A stretch of 64,000 nucleotides of DNA from Bacteroidales bacterium UBA4284 (lineage in GTDB: Bacteria; Bacteroidota; Bacteroidia; Bacteroidales; UBA932): the NCBI GenBank assembly GCA_002395925.1, contig DGVM01000191.1:63886-127885 (forward strand), in the 5' to 3' direction. A program made the translations under genes and the position numbers. The notes beneath the pieces are model-generated. The model saw nothing but the letters and a program-made list of their open reading frames with translations, was not told the origin of the DNA and searched no databases. Each line of letters begins with the position of its first letter. Position 1 is the stretch's first letter. Of this stretch, positions 16,978-26,584 are shown piece after piece.

Positions 16978-18824
16978 AACAACGATACATTCTGATATTG
17001 CCAATCCTCCTTGCTGCATGCACCGGACCCGGTGACGTGCGGGATACGGAATTCCGTTTCGAGGCGGGCGTGCAGGAGCTTGATACCAAGGTCGGGCTGG
17101 GCGCCAGGAATGATGCCGGAAAGTATCCCCTCCTGTGGAGCGCTGCCGACAAGATACAGATTAATTCTTCTGTGTCGGAACCGCTCGACGCTGCTTATGA
17201 CGGGAAGCAGACCGCTACTTTTATATTCCGGCAGACTCCTGCTTCGGCAGCTTCTTATATTGTGACTTATCCTGCTGCAGGAGAGGGGATTATCCGTTTC
17301 CCCGGGCAGCAAGACCACGTTGAGGGTACAATCAGTCCGGGGGCCATGCCGCTCTGCGGGCGTACGGGCAGCCTCGATGGCGGAGTCTCTCTCCGTGCCT
17401 GTGGCGCCGTCGTAGGATTCGAATTCAAGGGGAGTGCGACTCTCCTTGGAATGGAATTCAGCTGCCCGGGAGGAGAGAAACTCAGCGGAGACTTTACCCT
17501 GAGCGGGTCCGCTGACGACCTGGTGCCCTCCGGCAGCGCTTCGGGCGGCATGAACTACAGTTTCGGCGACGGTCTTGCACTTTCGCAGGAGGGGACCGAT
17601 ATCCTTTTCACGGTGCCCCTCGGCTCTTATTCCAAAGGCATTAAGGCAATTGTGCGCAGCAGCGACGGGTCCAGCATGGCCTTGAGTTTCTTTACCTCCG
17701 GGGTTGAGCTTTCCACTACGCGCGTCTGCCGTTTTCCTGCGATCAGCTATCAGGCAGGCAAGGAAATAGCCTTCACTGCCGCCGATGCATTCAGTGCCGG
17801 GGAACTCGGGCTGGAAGGTTCGGCCGGCACTTCCGACATGGAGTCAAGAGACGCCTCTGCGGCCGCCTCCATAAAGGCCGGTACCTACAACATCTGGTCG
17901 CCGGAAGCCCGCAAAACCGTCATGGACGGTGACGCTACCGTATCGGAACAGCGCTCCTGGGCCAACAGTTACAGCGCCGTGGCCGACATGATCAAGTGGC
18001 TTGACTGCGACGTGATGGGCCTTCAGGAAATTACCAGCAGGGGCTTCAGGACTTCGATTACCAGCCCGCGCGAAGATTACGACGGCAACGTACATACCCT
18101 CAATTCCAAGCTCCCGGGATATTCCTGGGTCATTTACAACGGCGCCAACACCACCTACGACAGTCTGTTCCCCCGCAATACTACGGCAAACGGACTCAGC
18201 AACACCGAAGCCATAATCTACAAGAGCAGCGTCCTGACCCTGGTTTCCAGCGGACGGTACTGGCTTACGGGCAAAAGGACGGAAGCAGGCGCTCCCGCTG
18301 ACGGATACGGCACCAACAGGGTCGCAGTTTGGGCAAAGTTCACCCACAAGGCCAGCGGCAAGCAGTTCGTGTTCGTTTCTACGCATCTCGACCTGCCGAA
18401 TGCAGGATCGGCCGACGATCCATATCTGGCGCAGCGGCGCAATATCGAAGAGCTCATAGGCTGGGTGGCGCCGCAGGTATGCCCCGGGAATCTGCCCTCC
18501 GTCATCGTCGGCGACATGAATGTCGATGCCGGAGACGGCGGCGGCAACTACGACCGTCTTGTGAGCGGCCGTTGGAAGGATGTGTACGATATCATGCTCT
18601 CCGACGGAAGCCTCTCCTACAACGACCAGAGGCTCAAGGGAACCATGAACGCAAGCAAGAACGAAGAGGGTTGGAGCCTGTCTTCGTGGCGTGCCGACCA
18701 TGTTCTTGCCGATGGTTTTACCCCGTCCTATTACAAGGTCGGTCGCGAGACCTTTGCCACTGCCGACGGCACTCAGCACTGGCCTTCCGACCATTTCCCC
18801 ATAAAAGTCATACTTAACTTCTGA
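16974..18824 (+). CDS. Fimbrillin-like module fused to active-site-complete EEP domain
   Basis: ATG 16974 overlaps the upstream stop. The 616-residue lipoprotein (PILLAACTGPGDV) has a fimbrillin-like module at about 20-265 (KYPLLWSAADKIQINS, SYIVTYPAAG, SYSKGIKAIVRSSDGSS) and, after a short Ala/Ser linker, an EEP domain at about 298-616: IKAGTYNIWS, DVMGLQEITS, VSTHLDLP, VGDMNVDAGDGG, WRADHVLADGF, PSDHFP. All catalytic positions are present. The module probably displays the phosphodiesterase on the cell surface as a lipoprotein. It belongs to the same subgroup as the EEP domains at 13355 and 20653 (shared CNSYTAV/ANSYSAV and TADGT motifs). Confidence 0.82.
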   Translation: MKQRYILILPILLAACTGPGDVRDTEFRFEAGVQELDTKVGLGARNDAGKYPLLWSAADKIQINSSVSEPLDAAYDGKQTATFIFRQTPASAASYIVTYPAAGEGIIRFPGQQDHVEGTISPGAMPLCGRTGSLDGGVSLRACGAVVGFEFKGSATLLGMEFSCPGGEKLSGDFTLSGSADDLVPSGSASGGMNYSFGDGLALSQEGTDILFTVPLGSYSKGIKAIVRSSDGSSMALSFFTSGVELSTTRVCRFPAISYQAGKEIAFTAADAFSAGELGLEGSAGTSDMESRDASAAASIKAGTYNIWSPEARKTVMDGDATVSEQRSWANSYSAVADMIKWLDCDVMGLQEITSRGFRTSITSPREDYDGNVHTLNSKLPGYSWVIYNGANTTYDSLFPRNTTANGLSNTEAIIYKSSVLTLVSSGRYWLTGKRTEAGAPADGYGTNRVAVWAKFTHKASGKQFVFVSTHLDLPNAGSADDPYLAQRRNIEELIGWVAPQVCPGNLPSVIVGDMNVDAGDGGGNYDRLVSGRWKDVYDIMLSDGSLSYNDQRLKGTMNASKNEEGWSLSSWRADHVLADGFTPSYYKVGRETFATADGTQHWPSDHFPIKVILNF

Positions 18825-20656
18825 TGCGTATGAGAAAGAGTTTTGTGATAGCCGTTTCGCTTGCGACCCTCGTCGCCCTGTCGTGCGCAAAAGAAGAACC
18901 ACACCAGGCCGTGGTCTATACGCTCGAGGCTTCCATGCCTTTCGATGGCCAGACCAGGACGGCGCTCGGTCCCAAGTCTGGCGAAGCCTATCCGGTTTTC
19001 TGGAGCGAAGGTGATGTCATAACGGTCAACGGCGTCCGTTCCAATCCTCTGACCTCCTCCCAGGCCGGCGGACGCACCGCCAGCTTCAGCTTCCCCGGCG
19101 GCGTGCTTGCGCCTTTCCGCATCGAGTATGGCAACGGCATTCCGTCCAGTCAGGAATACATTTCCGACAATGTGTACAGCGGCTACATGATCATGGCGGC
19201 CGAAAGCTCCCAGACTTCGTTTACCATGAAGCACCAGAGCAGCATAGTGTCGTTTACGCTGACAGGTTCGGTGAACGTAGCCGGGCTGTCGCTCCGTTCG
19301 CTCGACGGCAGCCCCGTCAGCAGTATCGCTGACTGCGTGCAGATGACGGTACCTTCCGGCGGAATCAGCCTCAGCGGCGGAAAGACTTTCCGTTTCGTGG
19401 TCGCTCCCGGCATCCGGGCCAAGGGCCTCAGCCTCGATGTTTATACCAACGACGGCAGCTGCATGAACCTTACCGCCTTTGTGGGCAAGAGGCTCGCTGC
19501 CGGCCGTATCTACGAACTTGGTTCCGTTGAGTTCGCAGCCAACGTCGAACCGGTCATCGCAATAGCGTCCCGATCCGACTTGCTGGCCTTCGCCGCACGC
19601 GTGGCTGCTGGCGAAAAGGCTCTCCGGGCCCGTCTGGTGGCCGATATCGACCTCAGCGCAGGATGGACTCCCCTGGAGGGATTCACCGGAGAACTCGACG
19701 GCGGAGGACACAGGGTGACCGGTTTGAAGAGGGCCTTCGTTCAGGAACTCACCGGCTGTGTGAGGAATCTTACTGTACAAGGGAACGTCAGCATCGGCAG
19801 CGCCTCCGACATTGCCGGCGACGAGAGCAAATACTGGGCTGGAATACTTGCCAACCGCGTCTATACCGGAGGCCTCATAGCCAATTGCGCCTCCGAGGGT
19901 TCGCTGTCCTACAGCCAGTGGGGCAAAAGCGTCGCGGCAGCGGGAATTGCAGGCTATGCCTCCCGAGGCACGATACAGGGCAGCGTCAACCGGGCTTCGG
20001 TCTCGGTGACGGGAGACGGCTCGGCCGTGGTTTACGCCGGCGGAATCGTGGGCTACACCTATGCCAGCAGCGATGTTGTCTCGGTTAAAGGGTGCCGCAA
20101 CGAGGGAAGTGTTTCCCTTCTGGGCAGCCTCAAGAGCGTCAACGCCGGCGGCATTGTAGGCAATATGGGAACCGCGCATACGAGCGTAATCGAGAGCAAT
20201 GTGAATGTCGGCAGCGTTACTGTCGAGGCATCGGCCAAGGTGCTTGGAAACATAAATCTTGGAGGTATTGCCGGCAGCAGCCAGAACGACATATCTGCCT
20301 GCTCCAACGAGGGCTCGATACATCAGGCCGCATCTACTTCGCACATCCAGAACATAGGCGGCATCGCCGGCAGCGTGGTCACCGGGAGTGTGGAGGCCTG
20401 CAGCAACGGCGGCAGCATCCTGCTGGACGGATCTCCCTCGACGGGAGCCATACGCTGCGGAGGCATACTCGGTTTTGCCTCGGGCGACGCCTCAGTAAAT
20501 ACCATAGCCCTTGTGGATTGCTCCTTCGGCGGCGGGATATTGGTGGATATCGCCGCTCATTCGGCAGTTTACGCCAAGCCTTTCACCGGGCTTTACTCCA
20601 TTGCAAATTATTCGGAAACCGGATGCGTTTCCACAGGAACCGTGACGCAGAGATGA
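18824..20656 (+). CDS. Fimbrillin-like / GLUG-repeat lipoprotein
   Basis: The start ATG 18824 overlaps the upstream TGA by one base in the same context (TGATGCGTATGA) as at 11227. The 610-residue lipoprotein (Cys21) has a fimbrillin-like part to about 245 (QTRTALGPKSGEAYPVFW, RFVVAPGIRAKGLSLDVY), then repeats typical of GLUG-type beta-helix proteins at about 270-600: TPLEGFTGELDGGGHRVTG, TGGLIANCAS, AGGIVGYTYA, AGGIVGNMG, LGGIAGSSQ, IGGIAGSVV, CGGILGFAS. Such proteins are exported adhesins or binding proteins. It is followed by the EEP-GH97 gene with a four-base overlap. Confidence 0.75.
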   Translation: MRMRKSFVIAVSLATLVALSCAKEEPHQAVVYTLEASMPFDGQTRTALGPKSGEAYPVFWSEGDVITVNGVRSNPLTSSQAGGRTASFSFPGGVLAPFRIEYGNGIPSSQEYISDNVYSGYMIMAAESSQTSFTMKHQSSIVSFTLTGSVNVAGLSLRSLDGSPVSSIADCVQMTVPSGGISLSGGKTFRFVVAPGIRAKGLSLDVYTNDGSCMNLTAFVGKRLAAGRIYELGSVEFAANVEPVIAIASRSDLLAFAARVAAGEKALRARLVADIDLSAGWTPLEGFTGELDGGGHRVTGLKRAFVQELTGCVRNLTVQGNVSIGSASDIAGDESKYWAGILANRVYTGGLIANCASEGSLSYSQWGKSVAAAGIAGYASRGTIQGSVNRASVSVTGDGSAVVYAGGIVGYTYASSDVVSVKGCRNEGSVSLLGSLKSVNAGGIVGNMGTAHTSVIESNVNVGSVTVEASAKVLGNINLGGIAGSSQNDISACSNEGSIHQAASTSHIQNIGGIAGSVVTGSVEACSNGGSILLDGSPSTGAIRCGGILGFASGDASVNTIALVDCSFGGGILVDIAAHSAVYAKPFTGLYSIANYSETGCVSTGTVTQR

Positions 20657-23562
20657 GAAAGTTTTTAGTTTTATTCCTTCTGTCGGCAAGCATAAGTGCT
20701 TATGCTTCAGAGCCAATCAAGGTCGGCAGCTTTAACCTGTGCACATCCGGGTCCCGAAAATCTTTTATCGAGAAGGGCAAGGCGGGTGTTGTTGCCGGGC
20801 CTCAGAGATATTGGTGCAACAGCGCCACGGCCGTTGCGGACATGATAGCCGCGATGGACTGCGACGCTCTGGGCGTGCAGGAAGTGTGCGACAGCATCTG
20901 GGGGGTAAAAGGTGACTTTGACATACGCCGGCTGGTGGCGCAGCGCAAGGACGTTTACGACTGGATACTGTACCCCAACACCGACAAAGGCATATCCTAC
21001 GACGTGGCTATTGCCTACCGCCGCGACAGGCTGGATACCCTCAGAACCGGTATATTCTGGACCGGAGGCATTCCCGGAAAGGCCCGCACCCGGGCGGGGG
21101 AGCCCAAACACATCTGCAAGCCTTGCGTCTGGGCGCTGTTCCGCGACAAGGCGAGCGGCCGGGAATTCTATTTCCTGAACACGCATACCGTCGTGCCCCA
21201 GAAATACAAGGATGACGAATGGCCCCGCAACAGGGGGAACATACTCAACCTCCAGGAAATCCGCCGCTGCGCCGAAGCGCTGGTGCCCGAAGACGTCCCG
21301 TCCATCCTGGTTGGTGACCTCAATGTCTCGCACAAGTCAGCCGACTGGGTAAACATATCCGCGGGCCGCTGGGAGGATGTCTATTCCCGCTTCTACGCCG
21401 AGAATATGCTCGAATTCGAAGACCGCGAATGGGGCACCCAGAACACCAAGGACGAGAAGGACTGGACCAAATGGCATCCCGACCATATAATGCTCGACGG
21501 CTTCAGTGCCGTGGATTACAGGGTCAGGCGCGACAAATTCCCCACGGCCGACGGCACCCGCCATTATCCTTCCGACCATTTCCCGCTTACGGCTACGGTG
21601 CGTTTTGAGGACGCCCCGGAGCGCCTTGCATGGGAGAAGGCGGTCTCTGCCGACGGAAGCATCAGCCTTGAACTTCAGGAAAGGCAGGAAGGCGTTTTCT
21701 ACAGGGTCGTATGCGACGGCAAGGAGGTTATAGCACCGTCGCGCATATCGATGACCCTCTCCGACGGAACGGTTTTCGGCACCGGAAGGCTGCTGGAGAC
21801 AAAAAAGGCCCCCGGATGCGTGACTATGCTTTTTGCGGGCTGCTCACTCGAGGCAAGGGCCTTCGATGACGGAGTGGCCTGGCGCTGGTCTTCTGCCGCC
21901 AGAGCGCCTTACACCGTCGTTTCCGAACAGGCCGGCTTTGGTTTCGACGCCCTGGCAAAGGCCACCATTTCCTATACCCACAAGAACAAAGATCCCTATC
22001 AGGACGACTTCCAAAACCTCTATTCTCGTCAAGGATTCCCCATCTGGGGTACCGGAAAGCCCCTTCTTGACGTGAAGCCCGGCAAGTACGACAAACCTGT
22101 GGACATGAGCCATCTGTCCAAGACGCCGCTCGTTGTCACCCCGGCCCTTGTGGAGAGCAAGGGAGTTCGCTTGGTAATTGCTGAATCGGATGTAAATGCC
22201 TATCCCGGAATGTTTCTCAAGCCTTTCGGCAGCGGTTTTCAGGCTGATTTCGCGCCCTATCCGGCGACTCTGCAGCAGGGAGGCAAACGCAACCTGCAGA
22301 TGATTGTGACGTCCCGTGAGCCGTATATCGCAAGATGCAACGGGCGGGCCAGGAACTTCCCCTGGAGAGTGGTCTGCATTGCGCGCGACGACAAGTCCCT
22401 GGCTACCAACGACCTGGTGACGCGTCTCGCCCCGCCTGCCAAAAACGATTTTTCCTGGGTCAGGCCCGGGAAGGTGGCGTGGGAATGGTGGAGCCAGTTT
22501 GCCATCGGGAACGTGGATTTTACGCCGGGGGTCAACACTCAGACGTACAAGGCCTACATCGATTTTGCTTCCCGGCACGGGATAGAGTATGTGCTTATGG
22601 ATGAAGGCTGGGCCGTGCGGTATGCCGACGATCTCTTCGAGGTGGTACCCGACATAGACCTTGCCGAGATTATCCGTTATGGAGCCGAAAAAAACGTCGG
22701 AATAATCCTCTGGGCGGGCTACACCGCCATAATGAAGGACCTGGAAAGGGTGTGCATGCATTATGCGTCCATGGGCGTGAAGGGCCTCAAGATAGACTTT
22801 TTTGAGCGCAACGACCAGATTGTTCAGGAGGATATGAGGCGCATAGCGGAAACGTCCGCACGCTATCGCCTGCTGGTGGACCTGCATGGCTGTCCTCCTC
22901 CTACGGGACTTCAGAAGCAATACCCCAACATCCTCAATTATGAGGGAATCTTTGGGCTGGAGCAGATGAGGAACCGTCCGTATCCGCAGTATGACATGGT
23001 CACCCACGATGTTACGCTGCCCTTCATCCGCTTCGTCGCGGGCCCCGGAGACTATACCCCCGGAGCTTTCCTCAACGGCACCCGGGAGACCTTCGTCCCC
23101 TGCAAGCCTGCACCTATGTCGCAGGGTACACGCTGCCGCCAGCTTGCCCAGTACGTGGTTTTCGACGGCCCGATGCAGATGATTTCCGACGGTCCCTGCC
23201 GGTATGAGGCGGAACCGGAGTGTGCGGAATTCATCTACCGTGTCCCCACAGTCTGGGACGAAACCCGTGTGCTGGATGGCCGGATAGGGGAGTACATCGT
23301 CACGGCACGGCGTAAGGGGGATGTCTGGTACATCGGCGCCATGACCGACTGGACGGCAAGGGAGCTGACCATCGACCTTTCTTCTCTCTATCGACCGGGC
23401 GAAGCGAGCGGAGAGGCGCGGGTCGAAGCCTGGGAAGACGGCCCCGACGCATCCCGGAACGCGCAGTCCTGGCAGAAGCGTATCTATGAGAACGCTTCCA
23501 GTCTTAAAATACAAATAGCACCCGGCGGAGGCTGGGCGGGAATTATTAAATTTGCTGAATGA
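20653..23562 (+). CDS. Secreted EEP-GH97 fusion (phosphodiesterase plus alpha-glycosidase)
   Basis: I start at ATG 20653 (MRKFLVLFLLSASISAYASE), which overlaps the upstream stop; frame upstream of this is a shadow inside the GLUG gene. The 969-residue protein has an EEP domain at about 22-315 (KVGSFNL, LGVQEVCD, LNTHTVV, VGDLNVS, HPDHIMLDGF, PSDHFP) and a full GH97 enzyme at about 320-969. GH97 features are the N-terminal sandwich, EWWSQFAIGNVDF, YVLMDEGW, GVKGLKIDFFERNDQ with Asp715, LNYEGIFGLE and FVAGPGDYTPG. The Asp in KIDFF is where retaining GH97 enzymes (alpha-galactosidase type) keep their nucleophile, so a retaining alpha-glycosidase is more likely than a SusB-like inverting one. The fusion ties phosphoester cleavage to removal of an alpha-linked sugar. 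Confidence 0.88.
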   Translation: MRKFLVLFLLSASISAYASEPIKVGSFNLCTSGSRKSFIEKGKAGVVAGPQRYWCNSATAVADMIAAMDCDALGVQEVCDSIWGVKGDFDIRRLVAQRKDVYDWILYPNTDKGISYDVAIAYRRDRLDTLRTGIFWTGGIPGKARTRAGEPKHICKPCVWALFRDKASGREFYFLNTHTVVPQKYKDDEWPRNRGNILNLQEIRRCAEALVPEDVPSILVGDLNVSHKSADWVNISAGRWEDVYSRFYAENMLEFEDREWGTQNTKDEKDWTKWHPDHIMLDGFSAVDYRVRRDKFPTADGTRHYPSDHFPLTATVRFEDAPERLAWEKAVSADGSISLELQERQEGVFYRVVCDGKEVIAPSRISMTLSDGTVFGTGRLLETKKAPGCVTMLFAGCSLEARAFDDGVAWRWSSAARAPYTVVSEQAGFGFDALAKATISYTHKNKDPYQDDFQNLYSRQGFPIWGTGKPLLDVKPGKYDKPVDMSHLSKTPLVVTPALVESKGVRLVIAESDVNAYPGMFLKPFGSGFQADFAPYPATLQQGGKRNLQMIVTSREPYIARCNGRARNFPWRVVCIARDDKSLATNDLVTRLAPPAKNDFSWVRPGKVAWEWWSQFAIGNVDFTPGVNTQTYKAYIDFASRHGIEYVLMDEGWAVRYADDLFEVVPDIDLAEIIRYGAEKNVGIILWAGYTAIMKDLERVCMHYASMGVKGLKIDFFERNDQIVQEDMRRIAETSARYRLLVDLHGCPPPTGLQKQYPNILNYEGIFGLEQMRNRPYPQYDMVTHDVTLPFIRFVAGPGDYTPGAFLNGTRETFVPCKPAPMSQGTRCRQLAQYVVFDGPMQMISDGPCRYEAEPECAEFIYRVPTVWDETRVLDGRIGEYIVTARRKGDVWYIGAMTDWTARELTIDLSSLYRPGEASGEARVEAWEDGPDASRNAQSWQKRIYENASSLKIQIAPGGGWAGIIKFAE

Positions 23563-24626
23563 GAAAGGTATTATCCATAGTTTTGTTCTGCCTTCTTGCA
23601 ATCGAAGTGCAGGCGCAGCGCAGTTACACAGATGCTCTGAGTCTCACCGTAGTTGGAAAATACACTCAGACCGCTCATCCGTGGGACCGTCTCGATGAAC
23701 GGGAGGGCATGACAGCCGGAGAAAAAGGCCAGGCCAAGCATTCAGCCGGCCTCGCAATCGCGTTTTCCACCAACTCAAAGAGCATAGGCGTGCGTGTCGT
23801 ATGGCGTGCAAAGGCTGCAAACGGCGGCAACATGGGCCCTATATCGGCCCGAGGCTTCGACCTTTACATGCAGAAGGACGGGCAGTGGCTTTGGGCCGGC
23901 AACGGATATCCGGGCAAGAATACGCCCGACGAGCCTCATGAAGTGGAACTCATCTCGGACTGCGGCAACGCCGAAAAGCACTGTCTGCTGTATCTGCCGC
24001 TCTTCTCCCAAATTGAATCCCTGGATATCGTAACTACTGAGGAAAGCTGGATTGAGGCTGATTCTCAGCCCTTCAAGGGCCGTATTGCCGTCTGGGGCTC
24101 CTCCTACACCCACGGCTCCGGAGCCGGGCGCTGCGCCATGACCTGGGAAGCCCAGCTCGCGCGTGCCACCGGGTACAACTTCATCAACCTTGGTTTCAGC
24201 GGCAACTGCAAGCTCCAGCCTTATTTTGCCGACGCACTGCTTGCCGGGGAACCTGTAGATGCATTCATCTTTGATGCCTTCTCCAATCCCTCACCGAAGG
24301 AAGTGCAGGAGCGCCTCGAACCCTTCATCCAGCGCTTCGTCAAGGAGCGTCCCGGCATTCCGCTCATCTTCCTTCAGACCATAAGGCGCGAAAAACGCAA
24401 TTTCAGCGCTTCCTACGACGCCCGCGAACACGCCAAACGCGCTACGGCCGAAGAACTTATGCAGCAGATGGTTGCCAAGTATCCCAACGTCTATTGGATA
24501 AACACCACCAACGCCAGCGCTCCCAGCCACGAGGCTACTTCCGACGGCTCCCATCCCGATTCCTACGGCTACACCCTGTGGATGCAGTCGGTCAAGGACC
24601 CTATAATGGAAATCCTGACAAAATGA
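23559..24626 (+). CDS. Secreted SGNH/GDSL-family esterase
   Basis: ATG 23559 overlaps the GH97 stop. The 355-residue protein has a signal peptide ending at VQAQ. Residues about 20-165 form a beta-sandwich-like N-terminal domain found in Bacteroidota SGNH esterases. The catalytic part has AVWGSSYTHGSG (nucleophile Ser), INLGFSGNCKL (block II Gly), a block III-like DAFSN, and DGSHPDSYGY with the Asp-x-x-His pair. It probably removes acyl groups such as acetyl from the glycan before glycosidase action. Confidence 0.82.
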   Translation: MRKVLSIVLFCLLAIEVQAQRSYTDALSLTVVGKYTQTAHPWDRLDEREGMTAGEKGQAKHSAGLAIAFSTNSKSIGVRVVWRAKAANGGNMGPISARGFDLYMQKDGQWLWAGNGYPGKNTPDEPHEVELISDCGNAEKHCLLYLPLFSQIESLDIVTTEESWIEADSQPFKGRIAVWGSSYTHGSGAGRCAMTWEAQLARATGYNFINLGFSGNCKLQPYFADALLAGEPVDAFIFDAFSNPSPKEVQERLEPFIQRFVKERPGIPLIFLQTIRREKRNFSASYDAREHAKRATAEELMQQMVAKYPNVYWINTTNASAPSHEATSDGSHPDSYGYTLWMQSVKDPIMEILTK

Positions 24627-26575
24627 GAGCGCTTGCACATATCATCCTGCTGGGCGGCGTGTGGCTGTCGGCACTTTCGTGCGTGGAGCAGTATGATGTG
24701 TGCATATACGGCGGTACGTCGGCCGGTGTGGTGGCTGCAAGAAGTGCAGCCCTGGAGGGATGCAATGTGGTCGTGGTAGAACCTTCAGCACATATAGGCG
24801 GGCTCACCACCGGCGGTCTCGGCCTCACCGACATCGGAAACAAACAGGTGGTTCAAGGGCTTTCCAGGCAGTTCTATCGGGAGCTTGGAAAGCGTTACGG
24901 CAAGTTGGAAAGCTGGGTGTTCGAGCCTCATATGGCGCAGGAGGTGATGGATACGTATCTGGAGCATCCCCGCATAAGCGTTTTGCGCCATACCGGCATG
25001 GACAGACTTCGCAAACGCGGCAAGCACATCACCCTCATGCATACAATACGCCTCGATGGAGAGGGACGGGTGCTTGGGCGGGGGCCGCTGATCCGGGCCA
25101 AGGTGTTTATCGATGCCAGCTATGAAGGGGACCTGCTGCCTGCCGCCGGCGTGAGTTATGCCGTCGGGAGGGAATCGTCGGCACAATACGGAGAAAGCTG
25201 GAACGGCCGCCATATCGCCACAGGCCATCAGTTCCCGGACGGCGTGGACCCGTATGTAGTACCGGGAGACCCTTCAAGCGGGCTTCTTCCCGGTATGATG
25301 GAAGGGCCGGCAGGAGAAGAAGGCGAAGGAGACAGTTTGCTGCAGGCATACAACCTGCGCCTCTGTCTCACGGATTCGTTGGAAAACCGGATTCCGCTTA
25401 CAAGGCCTTCCGGCTATGATTCTACGCGCTATGAGCTGCTTGCACGCCTGGTTGCCGCGCAGCCGGAATCGGCTAAATATTTCATTTGGAGCCCGATGCC
25501 CGGGCGCAAGACCGATGTTAACAATTACGGTGGCTTTTCAACCGATTATATCGGCGGGAATGCCGGCTATTTGGAAGTCTCTTATGAGTGGCGCTACAAG
25601 ATATATCAGGCACACACTGACTACACGCTGGGCCTGCTCTGGTTTATGATGACGGACCCGCGCGTCCCGTCTGCGACCCGGGAGGAACTCGCGCGATGGG
25701 GCCTTCCCAAGGACGAGTATCCCGAAAACGGCCACTGGACGCCGCAGCTTTATGTGCGGGAAGGACGCCGGATGGTGTCGGATTATGTCGTTACCCAGAA
25801 GGACTGTGAGGGACTTACAGACGTGCCGGACGGCATTGCTTATGCCGCCTACAAGATGGATTCCCATAACTGCCGGCGCATCGTGGAGGACGGCATGGTG
25901 AAGAACGAGGGCAATGTTGAGGAGAAGATTCCGGGGCCGTGGCCCATCCCTTACAGGAGCATTGTTCCCGCCGGGAAAGAGTGCGACAACCTCCTTGTGC
26001 CGGTCTGCGTGTCGGCCAGCCATATCGCTTTCGGCTCCCTGAGGATGGAACCCGTGTTCATGTCCCTCGGGCAGGTGGCCGGCCTGGCAGCCGCCATGTC
26101 GCTTCGGCTGGGCGTTCCGGTTCAGGACGTGTCGGCAGGGGATTTGATGTCGAGCCTGGCCCGGGACCCGTTGCAGGACGGATCCGTCCCCGATCTGTTT
26201 ATGGATGACGCCCTGATGGACGTTCCTTCCGGCTGGACGCGTGTGAGGTCCAAGCGAGGATACGGCCCCTCCTATCTGGAGTCATCGGCTCCGGGCGCGT
26301 CCGTTACCTTCGGTGCGCGGGTGCCTTCGCCGGGATTATATGATGTGTATTCCTATGTAAATCTGGTGGATGATGTGGAGCCGCTGATGTATTATGTCAT
26401 TGATGGAGTGAACGTTACGGTAGATTCTAGGGAAATCCCGCTCGATGGTCAGATGAAAGGTGACTGGGCGCCGCTCGGCACTTTTGAACTCTCCGACAGC
26501 GTTTCCGTGACGGTCTGTGGCGGCGGCAGCGGAAAGCCTTTGCGGGCCGACTGCATCCTTCTTGTGAAACGATAA
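24623..26575 (+). CDS. FAD-dependent oxidoreductase (FAD_oxidored family), lipoprotein
   Basis: The true start is ATG 24623, overlapping the SGNH stop by four bases. The 650-residue protein carries a signal with Cys20 (LGGVWLSALSCVEQYD), then directly a Rossmann FAD motif (DVCIYGGTSAGVVAARSAAL, about 25-44) with VVVVEPSAHIGGLTTGGLG, and AKVFIDASYEGDLLPAAGV further on, as in the PF12831 family common in Bacteroidota PULs. The C-terminal part (about 535-650) is a sandwich-like domain (PSPGLYDVYSYVNL). These proteins are thought to act in the periplasm or on the surface in sugar oxidation, but the reaction is not established. Confidence 0.82.
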   Translation: MRALAHIILLGGVWLSALSCVEQYDVCIYGGTSAGVVAARSAALEGCNVVVVEPSAHIGGLTTGGLGLTDIGNKQVVQGLSRQFYRELGKRYGKLESWVFEPHMAQEVMDTYLEHPRISVLRHTGMDRLRKRGKHITLMHTIRLDGEGRVLGRGPLIRAKVFIDASYEGDLLPAAGVSYAVGRESSAQYGESWNGRHIATGHQFPDGVDPYVVPGDPSSGLLPGMMEGPAGEEGEGDSLLQAYNLRLCLTDSLENRIPLTRPSGYDSTRYELLARLVAAQPESAKYFIWSPMPGRKTDVNNYGGFSTDYIGGNAGYLEVSYEWRYKIYQAHTDYTLGLLWFMMTDPRVPSATREELARWGLPKDEYPENGHWTPQLYVREGRRMVSDYVVTQKDCEGLTDVPDGIAYAAYKMDSHNCRRIVEDGMVKNEGNVEEKIPGPWPIPYRSIVPAGKECDNLLVPVCVSASHIAFGSLRMEPVFMSLGQVAGLAAAMSLRLGVPVQDVSAGDLMSSLARDPLQDGSVPDLFMDDALMDVPSGWTRVRSKRGYGPSYLESSAPGASVTFGARVPSPGLYDVYSYVNLVDDVEPLMYYVIDGVNVTVDSREIPLDGQMKGDWAPLGTFELSDSVSVTVCGGGSGKPLRADCILLVKR

Positions 26576-26584
26576 GTCCTATTT

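Noticed and set aside
20092..20652. Longer N-terminus for the EEP-GH97 protein
   Set aside because: The added text is an out-of-frame shadow of GLUG repeats; the signal peptide begins at 20653.
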